Positions 17,159-28,654 of a DNA stretch of 64,000 bases are shown here, in pieces. Each line of letters starts with the position of its first letter. The stretch's first letter is position 1. The notes beneath the pieces were generated by a model. The model saw nothing but the letters and a program-made list of their open reading frames with translations, was not told the DNA's origin and did not search any database. The position numbers and the translations under genes were made by a program. Source of the DNA: Candidatus Alistipes faecigallinarum (GTDB lineage Bacteria; Bacteroidota; Bacteroidia; Bacteroidales; Rikenellaceae); the NCBI GenBank assembly GCA_019115605.1, contig DXDG01000001.1, positions 1-64,000 of the forward strand, given 5' to 3'.

Positions 17159-18064
17159 TCAAAGAGCCTTTTCCGGCCAGCCGAACAGCCCGCGGCTGAT
17201 GCCCCGCCTCAGGCGCAGCAGCCACACGAAGCGGCGCGGGGACATCGTGAAGGCCAGGCACAGCGTGGCGCCCCACTTGACCAGCTCCATCAGGCGGGCT
17301 TTCAGCATCCGGTGATGGATCCGGGCCCGCAGACGCTGGCTGACGCCGACGTTGTAGCTCAGGCGGCGGAAATAGTCCGCCGTGAGTTTCGACGGCGGAA
17401 TGATGTGCCACATCACCGCTCCGGGAACATACCAGATCGTCTCGCCGCCCCGCAGCAGCCGTTCGAAGAGGTCGTTCTCCTCGCCTCCGATCAGACGGCC
17501 GTTCACGCGGCCCAGCGACGGATCGAAACCGTCGTAGCGCGCCAGCCCGGCGCGCCGGAAGGCCATATTGCCCCCGCCCGGAACCCGTCCCGCGGGGAAC
17601 GGCCGCACCGCATCGCCAAAATCCATCGGATTGGCAATCGGCATCTCGGTCCACCTCGACATCCACGACGGACGCCCTTCGGGATACTCGGCAATAATCC
17701 GGCCACCGGCCACGACGGCGTCGGGATTTGCATCGAAAAAGTGGAGATAGGAGGCCAGAAACGCCTCATTGACCCGTTCATCGTCATCGATGAAGGCGAC
17801 AATCGGCCCCGCGGCCTCCGCAAGGCCCCGGTTGCGGGCATAGGAGACCCCCGGTCCCGTCTCCCGGACCATCCGGAGATTCACGCCGGGATGCGCGGCG
17901 GCAAAGGCGGCGAAACGCTCCGCCGTATCGTCCGAGGAGTTGTTGTCCACGACCAGACACTCCCACTCCCCGGCGGGGAGCGTCTGCCGCACGACGGACC
18001 GGAGCGCCGCAAGCAGCGGCACGGCGCGGTTGTGCGTGGGGATTACAAGGCTGATACGAATCAT
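17159..18064 (-). CDS. Family 2 glycosyltransferase
   Basis: A 301-residue GT-A fold glycosyltransferase. The start MIRISLVIPTHNRAVPLLAALRSVV, the LVVDNNSSDDTAERF nucleotide-binding element and the metal-binding DDDE (VAFIDDDERVNEAFLASYLHFF) are clear, followed by GGENDLFERLLRGG in the acceptor part. A basic C-terminal hydrophobic segment (LMELVKWGATLCLAFTMSPRRFVWLLRL) may attach it to the membrane. The acceptor is unknown. The ATG at 18064 is chosen because it begins the domain. A near-consensus -7 box (TATTTTCG, 18069-18076) ends only four bases before it. It diverges from dsbD. Confidence 0.9.
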   Translation of the reverse strand: MIRISLVIPTHNRAVPLLAALRSVVRQTLPAGEWECLVVDNNSSDDTAERFAAFAAAHPGVNLRMVRETGPGVSYARNRGLAEAAGPIVAFIDDDERVNEAFLASYLHFFDANPDAVVAGGRIIAEYPEGRPSWMSRWTEMPIANPMDFGDAVRPFPAGRVPGGGNMAFRRAGLARYDGFDPSLGRVNGRLIGGEENDLFERLLRGGETIWYVPGAVMWHIIPPSKLTADYFRRLSYNVGVSQRLRARIHHRMLKARLMELVKWGATLCLAFTMSPRRFVWLLRLRRGISRGLFGWPEKAL

Positions 18065-18099
18065 CGTACGAAAATAACAATTAATCCGCAAAAAACCGC

Positions 18100-18107
18100 T
18101 ATCTTTG
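18100..18107 (+). promoter_or_regulatory. -7 box of dsbD
   Basis: TATCTTTG is an exact TAnnTTTG match. It lies 13 bases before an ATG at 18121 and 31 bases before the preferred ATG at 18139. Confidence 0.6.
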
Positions 18108-18138
18108 CGCAAATTCGAAAATGCAAAACGACAGAGAC

Positions 18139-20142
18139 ATGTACGGAAGAATACGGACACTGCTGACGCTCCTCGCGCTGACGCTGACCTCGCTGGCGGC
18201 TTCGGCACAGAGCGTTCAATGGGACAGCAAGGTGGAGCCGGTGGAAGGCAACCAGTACAGGATCGTGCTCGAGGCAACGATCCCCGCCGGATACCACATG
18301 TACGACATGGGGCCCTACGAAGGCGGACCCAATGCCACCTCCATCACCTTTACCGCGGGCGAGGGGGTTACACTCGAAGGCGGCGTCGAGCAGCTCTCGA
18401 CCGCCCACCGCTACTTCGACCAGATGTTCCAGATGGAGATCGGCACCTTCTCCGGCAAGGCGCAGTTCGCCCAGCGCGTAACGCTCACGGCTGCGGAGGC
18501 GACGCTCAAGGCCCAGGTCGAATGGATGATCTGCGACGATACGAGCTGCATGCCGCCCGAAGACACGGAGCTGACGATCACCCTGCCCGAAGGCACGGCC
18601 GCAGAGGCTGCCATCGAAGCCGCCCCGGCAACCCCGGCAACCGACACCGCCGCACCCGCGGCGAAGGATGCCGTCGGAAGCAAGGGACTCTGGGCCCTGA
18701 TCATCGAGGCGATCCTCTGGGGATTCGCCGCGCTGCTGACGCCGTGCGTCTTCCCGATGGTGCCGATGACCGTGTCGTACTTTCTCAAGGGTGAGGGCGG
18801 AGCAGCCCTGGGACGCCTGCGCGCCTCGCTCTACGGCCTGTTCATCGTCCTCCTGTACACGGTGCCCATCGCCGCCATTATCCTCATCACGCGCATCGTC
18901 GGCGGCGACGCCGTAACGGCCGACATCTTCAACTGGCTGGCCACGCACTGGCTGCCGAACGTCATTTTCTTCCTCGTCTTCATGGTCTTCGCCGCCTCGT
19001 TCTTCGGAGCGTTCGAGATCACCATGCCGTCGTGGATGGTGAACAAGACCGACTCGAAAGCCGACACGAAGGGTCTCGGAGGCATCTTCTTCCTGGCCCT
19101 GACGCTCGTGCTCGTGTCGTTCTCCTGCACGGGTCCCATCGTCGGCTCGGTGCTCATCAAGTCGACATCGGGCGAGTTCTGGACGCCGATCATCACCATG
19201 CTAGCCTTCTCGGTGGCCTTCGCCCTGCCGTTCACCCTCTTCGCGCTGTTCCCCTCGGTGCTGAAGAAGCTCCCGAAGAGCGGCGGATGGTTGAACTCCG
19301 TGAAGGTCGTCATCGGATTCATCGAGGTGGCCCTCGGCATGAAGTTCCTCTCGGTCGCCGACCAGACCTACCACTGGGGCATCCTCGACCGCGAGATCTA
19401 CCTCGCCGTATGGATCGTCGTCTTCTCGCTGCTGGGGCTCTACCTGCTGGGCAAGATCCGCTTCGCGCATGACGATGAGGTCCAGCACCTCGGCGTCGGA
19501 CGTCTGGCACTCGCCATCGTCGTCTTCTCGTTCGTCGTCTATATGATCCCGGGCATGTGGGGCGCCCCGCTCAAGGGCCTCTCGGGATACCTTCCGCCCC
19601 TGACGACGCAGGATTTCGTCCTCGGAGCCAACACCGCCGCGGCCCCCGCAACCTCGTCGGCCAGCGAGCTCGGACAGCGCAAATACAGCGACTTTCTCCA
19701 CCTTCCCCACGGGCTCGAAGGCTTCTTCGACCTCGAGGAGGCCGAGGCATACGCCGCCAAGGTCGGCAAGCCCCTCTTCATCGACTTCACGGGCCACGGC
19801 TGCGTGAACTGCCGCGAGATGGAGGCCCGCGTCTGGTCCGATCCCCGGGTGCTGGAGATCCTGCGCAACAACTACGTCATCTGCGCCCTCTATTCGGACG
19901 ACAAGAAGGTGCTGCCCGAGGAGGAGTGGGTTACGACCGACGCCGGGAAGGTGCTCAAGAGCCTCGGCAAGATCAACTCCTACTACGCCCTGAAGACCTA
20001 CGGTGTCAATGCCCAGCCCTACTACGTCCTGCAGGGTGTTGACGGGCAGCCGCTGGTCGAGCCCCGCGGCTACGACCTCGATGTCGATGCCTTCGTGCAG
20101 TTCCTTGAGAGCGGCGTCGCCGCATACCGCAACTCCAGATAG
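18139..20142 (+). CDS. dsbD: Thiol:disulfide interchange protein DsbD
   Basis: A 667-residue protein that carries electrons from cytoplasmic thioredoxin to periplasmic thiol proteins. A signal peptide (MYGRIRTLLTLLALTLTSLAASAQ) precedes an N-terminal DsbC-like domain with the redox pair in CDDTSC. About eight transmembrane helices follow, carrying LLTPCVFPMVPM and SFSCTGPIVGS, the membrane cysteines. The C-terminal thioredoxin-like domain has GHGCVNCREM, with the first cysteine at 19801. An in-frame ATG at 18121 would add six polar residues with two aspartates, unfavourable for a signal peptide, so 18139 is preferred. The TlpA-like protein at 7.8 kb is a plausible client. Confidence 0.94.
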   Translation: MYGRIRTLLTLLALTLTSLAASAQSVQWDSKVEPVEGNQYRIVLEATIPAGYHMYDMGPYEGGPNATSITFTAGEGVTLEGGVEQLSTAHRYFDQMFQMEIGTFSGKAQFAQRVTLTAAEATLKAQVEWMICDDTSCMPPEDTELTITLPEGTAAEAAIEAAPATPATDTAAPAAKDAVGSKGLWALIIEAILWGFAALLTPCVFPMVPMTVSYFLKGEGGAALGRLRASLYGLFIVLLYTVPIAAIILITRIVGGDAVTADIFNWLATHWLPNVIFFLVFMVFAASFFGAFEITMPSWMVNKTDSKADTKGLGGIFFLALTLVLVSFSCTGPIVGSVLIKSTSGEFWTPIITMLAFSVAFALPFTLFALFPSVLKKLPKSGGWLNSVKVVIGFIEVALGMKFLSVADQTYHWGILDREIYLAVWIVVFSLLGLYLLGKIRFAHDDEVQHLGVGRLALAIVVFSFVVYMIPGMWGAPLKGLSGYLPPLTTQDFVLGANTAAAPATSSASELGQRKYSDFLHLPHGLEGFFDLEEAEAYAAKVGKPLFIDFTGHGCVNCREMEARVWSDPRVLEILRNNYVICALYSDDKKVLPEEEWVTTDAGKVLKSLGKINSYYALKTYGVNAQPYYVLQGVDGQPLVEPRGYDLDVDAFVQFLESGVAAYRNSR

Positions 20143-20167
20143 AGGATCCGCACGGATCCCCGCAGTG

Positions 20168-20205
20168 CGAGCGCTCCGCAACCCGGCCGGGTTGCGGAGC
20201 GCTCG
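20168..20205. terminator. Perfect 38-base palindrome after dsbD, probable terminator hairpin
   Basis: Arms of 19 bases (20168-20186 and 20187-20205) are perfectly complementary with no spacer, centred on CCGG. The hairpin would be very stable and starts 25 bases after the dsbD stop. Only CTTTAC follows, so it lacks the usual T-run on the plus strand. Confidence 0.55.
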
Positions 20206-20491
20206 CTTTACACCGGAGCCGATCCCCGGACACCGCGCTGCCGGTCCTTCATCCGTCCCGGCATGGCAGGGTTTTTGATCTTCCACAGGGGCCGCGATAC
20301 CGGAAGAATTCGAACGGTCAGGGTATCGGGCCCGCTCCGCCGCAGGGCGGCGGAACGTCAAGGGAGAGTCCGGCAGCGGATTCGAAGAGAGGGATCCGGA
20401 ACCGGCAACGCAACGGCCGATTTCCGGAACACGGCTTCGGGGGAGCATCCTGCAGAGGGTGCTCCCCTTCCGCATGCCGCCGCCGCACGCG

Positions 20492-20524
20492 AAAAAGGGG
20501 CTGCAGTCTTGCAACCGCAGCCCC
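20492..20524 (-). terminator. Terminator of the first M3 peptidase gene
   Basis: On the minus strand GGGGCTGC and GCAGCCCC arms (20517-20524 and 20497-20504) enclose a 12-base loop and are followed by five T residues (complement of A20492-A20496). It begins 27 bases after the stop codon. Confidence 0.8.
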
Positions 20525-20551
20525 GGATCAGGCAGAATGCCGACAGGCCGA

Positions 20552-22672
20552 TCACTTGCCCAGCTGCATCTTCTCGATCAGCGCACGCGTCTCGGGCTTG
20601 TGTCCGCGGAAGCGCACATAGAGCTCCATGGGATCCTCCGTGCCGCCCTTCGAAAGGATGTTGTCGCGGAACGAGGTCGCAACCTCCCGGTTGAAGATCC
20701 CCTTCTCCTTGAAGAGCGAGAAGGCGTCGGCTTCAAGCACCTCGGCCCACTTGTAGCCGTAGTAACCGGCGGCATAGCCTCCGGCGAAGATATGTCCGAA
20801 GGCTGGCGACATGGCCGTGCCCTCGACGACGGGCAGCACCTGCGCGGGCGCCATCGCCTCCCGTTCGAAAACTTCGACATCGCCCTCGAACGGCTCGGTG
20901 AGCGTATGCCAGGCCATGTCGGTCAGGCCGAACGACAGCTGCCGCACGTTGGCATAGGCGGCCAGGTAGTTCTGCGCGGCAACGATGCGATCGACGATCT
21001 CCGCAGGGATCTTCTCCCCGGTCTGGTAGTGTGCGGCCCACAGGTCGAGGAACTCCTTCTCCGTGGCCCAGTTCTCCATGATCTGCGAGGGAAGCTCCAC
21101 GAAATCGCGGTAGACGTTCGTACCGGTGAGCGACTCGTACGAACCCTCGCCCAGCATGCCGTGCAGGGCGTGTCCGAATTCATGCAGGAAGGTCTCCACC
21201 TCGTCGAAGGTCAGCAGCGAGGGCGAGGTTTCGGTGGGCTTCGTGAAGTTCATCACCAGCGAAACGAGTGGACGCGTCTCCACGCCGTCCACGCACTTCG
21301 CACCGCGGAACTCGGTCATCCACGCACCCGAATTCTTCGAGGCGCGGGGGAAGAAGTCGAGGTAGAGCACCGCCATGAAGCGTCCCCCGGCGTCGGTTAC
21401 GTCGTAGGCCGTAACATCGGGATGGTAGACCTCGATTTCGGGATTGGGCGTGAAGTTCAGCCCGTAGAGCTTGTTGGCCAGCAGGAAAACACCCTTCTTG
21501 ACCCGTTCGAGCTCGAAGTAGGGCTTCACCATCTCGGCGTTGAGCGCATACTTCTCGTCCTTGTATTTTTCGGTGTAGTAGGACCAGTCCCAGGGCATCA
21601 GCGTCTCCTTGAATCCCTGCGAGGCGGCGTACTCCGAGATCGTGCGGTAGTCGGCATCGGCATACCCCTTCGTGGCGACGAGCAGCTCGTCGAGGAAGGC
21701 CCGTACGGTCGGCGTATCCTTCGCCATGCGCTCTTCGAGCACATAGTCCGCATAGCAGTCATAGCCGAGCAGGCGGGCCAGCTTCAGACGCGTATTGACG
21801 ATCTTCTTGACGATCTGCGTATTGTCGAACTCACCGCCGAGCGAGCAGGAGCTGTTCGCCCGCCAGAGCTTCTCCTTCAGCGCACGGTTCGACGAATAGG
21901 TCATGAAGGGCAGGTAGCTCGGGTACTGCAGCGTTACGACCCAGCCCTTCACGCCGCGCGACCTGGCCTCGGAGGCCATGCCCTCACGCACGAAGGCCGG
22001 GAGTTCGGCCACGACCGCCGGATCGGTGATGTGGAGCGTAAAGGCGTTGGTTGCCGCCAGCGAATTGCGGTCGAACTCCAGCGAGAGGGCCGACAGCTCG
22101 GTCGTATACTGGCGGTAGAGCTCCTTGTCGGCGTCCGACAGCGCCGCGCCGTTGCGGGCAAAACTCCGGTAGGTCTTCTCCACGAGGCGCTTGTCCTCGG
22201 TCGAGAGGCCGCGGCCCGGATGTTCGTAGACCGCCTTCACGCGGGCGAACAGCTCGGGATTGAGAGAGATGTCGTTCGACAGCTCGGTCAGCTTGGGCTG
22301 CACGCGCATGGCGATCTGCTGCATCTCGTCCGAGGTATTGGCGCCCAGAAGGTTGAAGAAGATGCCCGAAATGCGGCCGAGCAGCTCGCCCTGACGCTCC
22401 AGCGCCACGATCGTGTTCATGAAGGTCGGCTTCTTCGGGTTGCTGACGATCGCCTCGATCTCGGCCCGCGAGCAGGCGATCGCCGCGTCGAAGGCCGGTT
22501 CATAATCCTTGAGTTCGATCCGCGAGAAGGGCGGTGTGGCGTGGGGCGTATCCCACGCGGCCAGCAGCGGATTCGTGAGATCCAGTTCGGGCAGGTCGGC
22601 CCGGGGAATCGAATTGTCGGCGCATCCGGCCGCAAGTGTCGAAAAGGTCATGATGAGCAGTGCTTTTTTCAT
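20552..22672 (-). CDS. M3 family metallopeptidase lipoprotein (Dcp/oligopeptidase A-like), copy 2 of a tandem pair
   Basis: A 706-residue zinc oligopeptidase. The catalytic HEFGH is at residues 497-501 in ETFLHEFGHALHGML, with the downstream NVYRDFVELPSQIMENW segment holding the third zinc ligand region. The N-terminus is a lipoprotein signal, MKKALLIMTFSTLAAGCAD, so the enzyme is probably anchored in the envelope. The family cleaves short peptides or releases dipeptides. An upstream in-frame extension to 23590 overlaps the other M3 gene in a different frame and is rejected. It lies 38 bases after its paralogue, on the same strand. Confidence 0.93.
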   Translation of the reverse strand: MKKALLIMTFSTLAAGCADNSIPRADLPELDLTNPLLAAWDTPHATPPFSRIELKDYEPAFDAAIACSRAEIEAIVSNPKKPTFMNTIVALERQGELLGRISGIFFNLLGANTSDEMQQIAMRVQPKLTELSNDISLNPELFARVKAVYEHPGRGLSTEDKRLVEKTYRSFARNGAALSDADKELYRQYTTELSALSLEFDRNSLAATNAFTLHITDPAVVAELPAFVREGMASEARSRGVKGWVVTLQYPSYLPFMTYSSNRALKEKLWRANSSCSLGGEFDNTQIVKKIVNTRLKLARLLGYDCYADYVLEERMAKDTPTVRAFLDELLVATKGYADADYRTISEYAASQGFKETLMPWDWSYYTEKYKDEKYALNAEMVKPYFELERVKKGVFLLANKLYGLNFTPNPEIEVYHPDVTAYDVTDAGGRFMAVLYLDFFPRASKNSGAWMTEFRGAKCVDGVETRPLVSLVMNFTKPTETSPSLLTFDEVETFLHEFGHALHGMLGEGSYESLTGTNVYRDFVELPSQIMENWATEKEFLDLWAAHYQTGEKIPAEIVDRIVAAQNYLAAYANVRQLSFGLTDMAWHTLTEPFEGDVEVFEREAMAPAQVLPVVEGTAMSPAFGHIFAGGYAAGYYGYKWAEVLEADAFSLFKEKGIFNREVATSFRDNILSKGGTEDPMELYVRFRGHKPETRALIEKMQLGK

Positions 22673-22710
22673 CGTATAAGGTTTCTTGGTTTTACGTTCG
22701 GGTTCGGCGG

Positions 22711-24924
<2,214 letters not shown>

Positions 24925-24941
24925 CTGTCGTCTTATTTGTA

Positions 24942-24949
24942 TAACTTTG
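24942..24949 (+). promoter_or_regulatory. -7 box of the rsmE-hydrogenase-related run
   Basis: TAACTTTG matches TAnnTTTG exactly and lies 71 bases before the rsmE ATG. It is the only clear promoter seen before the nine-gene plus-strand run ending at 34139. Confidence 0.55.
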
Positions 24950-24996
24950 CGGCTCGGAAACTTCCGCCGCGGCAGACGCCCGCAGCGAAGCCGTTG

Positions 24997-25004
24997 CAAA
25001 GTTA
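24997..25004 (-). promoter_or_regulatory. -7 box of the tandem M3 peptidase genes
   Basis: TAACTTTG on the minus strand is an exact consensus, with a TTG about 19 bases upstream that falls inside the first codons of rsmE. It faces the plus-strand box at 24942, so the two transcripts would overlap by about 40-50 bases. Confidence 0.55.
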
Positions 25005-25020
25005 GTAAATTATAACAGGT

Positions 25021-25749
25021 ATGCAACTTTTTTACGCCCCCGACATCGAGGTCCCGTATCATACGCTCGGCGAGGAGGAATCGAAACACTGCATACGGGT
25101 GCTCCGCCTCTCGTGCGGCGACGAGATCCACCTGACCGACGGACAGGGAAACCTCTATCGGGCGGAGATCACGGACGACCACCCCAAACACTGTACCGTA
25201 CGGATCCTCTCGACGGAAAGCCAATACGGGAAACTGCCCTACGAACTGACCGTGGCCGTGGCGCCGACGAAAAACGCCGACCGCTTCGAGTGGTTTCTCG
25301 AGAAGGCCACCGAGGTGGGCATCTCATCCATCCTGCCCCTCGAAACCGAGCACAGCGAGCGCCGCACGTTCAAGACCGAGCGGGGCGAGAAAGTCATCAC
25401 GGCCGCGATGAAACAGTCGCTCAAGGCCTACCGCCCGGAGCTGCGGCCGCTGACGACGTTCCGCGAGGCGGTGCTCCGGCCTTTTGACGGACAGCGTTTC
25501 CTGGCCCACTGCGCACCGGCGCATGCGCCCGAAGGGAAGCGCTACCTTCCGCAGGCCATCAGGGCCGGCTCGAAGATCGAGGTGTTCATCGGGCCCGAAG
25601 GGGACTTCTCGCCCGAAGAGATCGACCTCGCCCTGGCCCACGGATTCGAGGAGATCACCCTCGGCGACCAGCGGCTGCGGACCGAAACGGCGGCCCTGGC
25701 GGCCGTGGTGATGGTCGCGGTGGCCAACACCCTGAAAACAAAGGAATGA
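25021..25749 (+). CDS. rsmE: 16S rRNA (uracil-1498-N3) methyltransferase
   Basis: A 242-residue SPOUT-class methyltransferase that modifies U1498 of 16S rRNA in the assembled 30S subunit. The N-terminal PUA-like part contains SKHCIRVLRLSCGDEIHLTDGQG. The C-terminal knot region has the typical IGPEGDFSPEEIDLA and ITLGDQRLRTETAALAAV. The length is normal. Its stop codon overlaps the first codons of the following membrane subunit gene (ATGATG at 25746), so it is translationally coupled to a complex it has no known functional link with. Confidence 0.95.
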   Translation: MQLFYAPDIEVPYHTLGEEESKHCIRVLRLSCGDEIHLTDGQGNLYRAEITDDHPKHCTVRILSTESQYGKLPYELTVAVAPTKNADRFEWFLEKATEVGISSILPLETEHSERRTFKTERGEKVITAAMKQSLKAYRPELRPLTTFREAVLRPFDGQRFLAHCAPAHAPEGKRYLPQAIRAGSKIEVFIGPEGDFSPEEIDLALAHGFEEITLGDQRLRTETAALAAVVMVAVANTLKTKE

Positions 25750-27737
25750 TGTTTACGCTCTACACCCTCTTCGCTCTGGCCGCAATCTCGGCCCTGCTCT
25801 TCGCCGTTCCGCTCCGCAGCAAGGGGCTCACGGCGCTCATCCTCATCGGAATCGGAGCACTCGGAAGCTGCGCACTGGCCGTCCGGACGCTGGTCGAAGG
25901 AGTACCAACGCAGCTGTGGAGCGGGCCGAACGCCCTCTTCCACGGCGACACCGGCTCGATGGACACCCTCTCGGCCCTCTTCGTCCTGATCATCGGCATC
26001 GGATCGGTCGCTTCGGCCGCCTATTCGCGGGGATATCTCGCCGCAGAGCTCGCCCACAAGTCCCCGGCACACGTCTCGCTCCACTACACCGCACTTACGG
26101 TCATGTACTACGCCATGCTGGGCGTCGTGCTCTCCGACGGAGGCTACTCGTTCCTCTTCTTCTGGGAGCTGATGACCGTGGCGTCGTTCCTGCTCATCCT
26201 CTTCGAGGCCGAGCGCCGCGAGGTGCGCCGCGCCGCGCTCTCGTACCTCATCATGATGCACATCGGCTTCTTCCTGCTGCTCGCCGGATTCGTGCGGGTC
26301 GCCACCGAAGCCGGCTCGGGTTCGTTCGGCGCGCTGGCCGAATACCTGCACACGCGGCCCGCCCTGCCGCTGTTCATCCTCTTCCTGGCGGGATTCGGCA
26401 TGAAGGCGGGACTGTTCCCGATGCATGTCTGGCTTCCGGAAGCACACCCCGCAGCCCCGTCGCACGTCTCGGCGCTGATGTCGGGCGTGATGATCAAGAC
26501 CGGCATCTACGGCATCCTGCGCACGACGGCCGCCGCGGGCGGAATGACCTCGCTGCACACCGCCGGATTGATTCTCCTCGCGGCAGGCATCGTTACGGGG
26601 CTCTGGGGCATCATCCTCGCGGCCACGCAGAACGACGTCAAGCGGCTGCTGGCCTACTCCTCAATCGAGAACATCGGGGTCATCCTCATCGGCATCGGCG
26701 TGGCGGCCCTCGGCAAGGCCTCGGGAAATCAGGTCGTGGCGATGGCCGGCATCGCCGGAGCCCTGCTCCACACCGTGAACCACTCGTTTTTCAAGTCGCT
26801 GCTCTTCTTCGGCGCCGGCAATCTCCTCACAGCCCTGCGGACCACCTCGCTCGACGATCTGGGAGGCGTGGCCCGGCACATGCCGATGACCGCCCTGCTC
26901 TTCCTGACGGGTACGGTGGCCATCTGCGCCCTGCCGCCCCTGAACGGTTTCGTCTCGGAGCTGCTCATCTACCTCGGACTGTTCGACAGCGTCGCCTCGG
27001 GATGCGACACGCTGGCCGCAGCCGCCGGGCTCGCGGCGCTGGCGCTGATCGGCGGCATCGCGCTCCTCGCCTTCACGAAACTCTACGGCACGGTATTTCT
27101 CGGAGCACCCCGCACCCACGAGGTGGCCGAATCCCGGGAGGTGGACAACGGCCGCATCGCCGCCATGGCGCTCCCGCTGGCCGGCATCCTCTTCGTGGGG
27201 CTCTTCCCCGGCGTGGCGACGGGAACAGCGACCCGCGCGGCAGCCTTCTTCCTTCCCACGCCCGTCGACACGGCCGGCTGGCTGCTTACGCCGACGCTCC
27301 AGACCGTGGGCCGCACGGTATGGCTCCTGCTGCTCGTGGCCGGAGCCCTCTACTGGTTGCGCCGCAGGCTGCTGCGCAACCGCCCCGTCACGGAAGGCCC
27401 GACCTGGGGCTGCGGATTCACGGCGCCGAACGTGCGGATGCAGTATACGGGTGAATCCTTCTCCGAAGGGCTGCAGTCCATCGCCACCTCGCTGACCCAG
27501 AACAGCGGCGAGGGAGCTCCCGTGCAGAAGGGCGAGATCTTCCCCTCGACGCACCGTTTCGACATCGGACACCGCGACCGCATCGGACGGCTCTTTGCGG
27601 CCTGGTGGGTGGAGTTGCTGCGGCGCATCAACGCCCGCGTCATGCGCCTCCGCACGGGCAAGATCAACCACTACGTCCTCTTCGCGCTGGCCTTCCTGGC
27701 ACTCGTATTCCTCCTCTCGCTGCTTAAACTGATCTGA
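25746..27737 (+). CDS. Hydrogenase-4 subunit B-like antiporter-type membrane protein
   Basis: A 663-residue NuoL/M/N- and Mrp-like integral membrane subunit, close in length to E. coli HyfB. About 14-16 helices are visible. The charged residues of the proton path are kept: glutamate in LFFWELMTVASF, lysine in GFGMKAGLFPMHVWLPEAHPAAPSHVSALMSG, lysine in TQNDVKRLLAYSSIENIG and lysine in NHSFFKSLLFFGAG. A C-terminal soluble part (TWGCGFTAPNVRMQYTGES) is typical of HyfB/HycC. The protein should carry ion translocation for the complex encoded by the next five genes. A second ATG at 25749 is possible. Confidence 0.9.
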   Translation: MMFTLYTLFALAAISALLFAVPLRSKGLTALILIGIGALGSCALAVRTLVEGVPTQLWSGPNALFHGDTGSMDTLSALFVLIIGIGSVASAAYSRGYLAAELAHKSPAHVSLHYTALTVMYYAMLGVVLSDGGYSFLFFWELMTVASFLLILFEAERREVRRAALSYLIMMHIGFFLLLAGFVRVATEAGSGSFGALAEYLHTRPALPLFILFLAGFGMKAGLFPMHVWLPEAHPAAPSHVSALMSGVMIKTGIYGILRTTAAAGGMTSLHTAGLILLAAGIVTGLWGIILAATQNDVKRLLAYSSIENIGVILIGIGVAALGKASGNQVVAMAGIAGALLHTVNHSFFKSLLFFGAGNLLTALRTTSLDDLGGVARHMPMTALLFLTGTVAICALPPLNGFVSELLIYLGLFDSVASGCDTLAAAAGLAALALIGGIALLAFTKLYGTVFLGAPRTHEVAESREVDNGRIAAMALPLAGILFVGLFPGVATGTATRAAAFFLPTPVDTAGWLLTPTLQTVGRTVWLLLLVAGALYWLRRRLLRNRPVTEGPTWGCGFTAPNVRMQYTGESFSEGLQSIATSLTQNSGEGAPVQKGEIFPSTHRFDIGHRDRIGRLFAAWWVELLRRINARVMRLRTGKINHYVLFALAFLALVFLLSLLKLI

Positions 27738-27739
27738 CG

Positions 27740-28654
27740 ATGGCACTCTTCAATACACTCCTGCTGCTGCTCGTCGCCCTGGCCATTCCCGGGCTCATCA
27801 ACCGCACGCGGGCCCGGCTGGCCGGACGCAAGGGCATCCGCTTCACGCAGCACCTCCACAACGTATGGCTGCTGCTGCACAAGGGGGCCGTCTACTCGAC
27901 GACGACCTCGACGCTCTTCCGCGCCGCCCCCTCCGTCTACCTGGCCTCGGCGATCATCGCCGCGCTGCTCATTCCCGTGGGCGACCTCTGGCCGATGATC
28001 TCGTTTGACGGCGATCTGGTCGCCTTCGCCTACCTGCTGGCTCTGGGACGCATGGCTCTCATCCTGGCGGCCATGGACACCGGCAGCTCGTTCGAAGGGA
28101 TGGGCGCCAGCCGCGAAGCCCTCTACGGAGCTCTCGTGGAGCCGGCCCTGATGCTCACCTTCGGGACCTTCGCCCTGCTCATGGGATTCACCTCCTTCGC
28201 GGAGATCTTCGCCTTCGACAGGACCGGAGAGGCACAACTGGCCGTCGTCCTGCTGCTGGCGGCCTACATTCTCGTGAAGATCACCATCACCGAAAGCGGC
28301 CGCATACCGGTGGACGACCCCCGCACGCACCTCGAGCTCACGATGATCCACGAGGTCATGTGCCTCGACTACTGCGGCGTCGATCTGGCCTTCATCAAGA
28401 TCGCCGGATGGATCAAGACCGCGGCCCTGTCGATCCTCGCAGCCGATGCCGTCGCCGCCATATGCGCCTTCCACTGGTGGGTCGCAGCTCCGCTGGCCGT
28501 GCTTCTCACGGGCCTCTCGATCGGCGTTGTCGAATCGACGCAGGCCCGCAACAAGCTCGTCCGCAACACCACCTTCATCCTCACCGTCGTCGCCCTGGCG
28601 GCTTTGGTCTACTTCACCGCCTTCCTGCTCCAACGCAACATCTCGATCCAATGA
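27740..28654 (+). CDS. Hydrogenase-4 subunit C-like (NuoH-like) membrane protein
   Basis: A 304-residue membrane subunit homologous to HyfC/HycD and NuoH, which in this superfamily joins the peripheral arm to the membrane arm. Conserved elements are the N-terminal ARLAGRKGIRFTQ, GSSFEGMGASREALYGALVEPAL, and the acidic loop ITESGRIPVDDPRTHLELTMIHEVM. The loop's acidic and arginine residues, which link quinone or cofactor chemistry to pumping in complex I, are intact. It starts two bases after the previous gene and overlaps the next by four bases. Confidence 0.9.
   Translation: MALFNTLLLLLVALAIPGLINRTRARLAGRKGIRFTQHLHNVWLLLHKGAVYSTTTSTLFRAAPSVYLASAIIAALLIPVGDLWPMISFDGDLVAFAYLLALGRMALILAAMDTGSSFEGMGASREALYGALVEPALMLTFGTFALLMGFTSFAEIFAFDRTGEAQLAVVLLLAAYILVKITITESGRIPVDDPRTHLELTMIHEVMCLDYCGVDLAFIKIAGWIKTAALSILAADAVAAICAFHWWVAAPLAVLLTGLSIGVVESTQARNKLVRNTTFILTVVALAALVYFTAFLLQRNISIQ

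Larger units (their letters stand above)
20143..20551. other. Gene-free interval between dsbD and the first M3 peptidase gene
   Basis: No credible coding region is seen in this 409-base convergent gap. It holds a 38-base perfect palindrome (20168-20205), a shorter inverted repeat (GGGGAGCA...TGCTCCCC, near 20442-20467) and the peptidase terminator at 20492-20524. The rest is GC-rich sequence without a recognisable signal. Confidence 0.7.
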
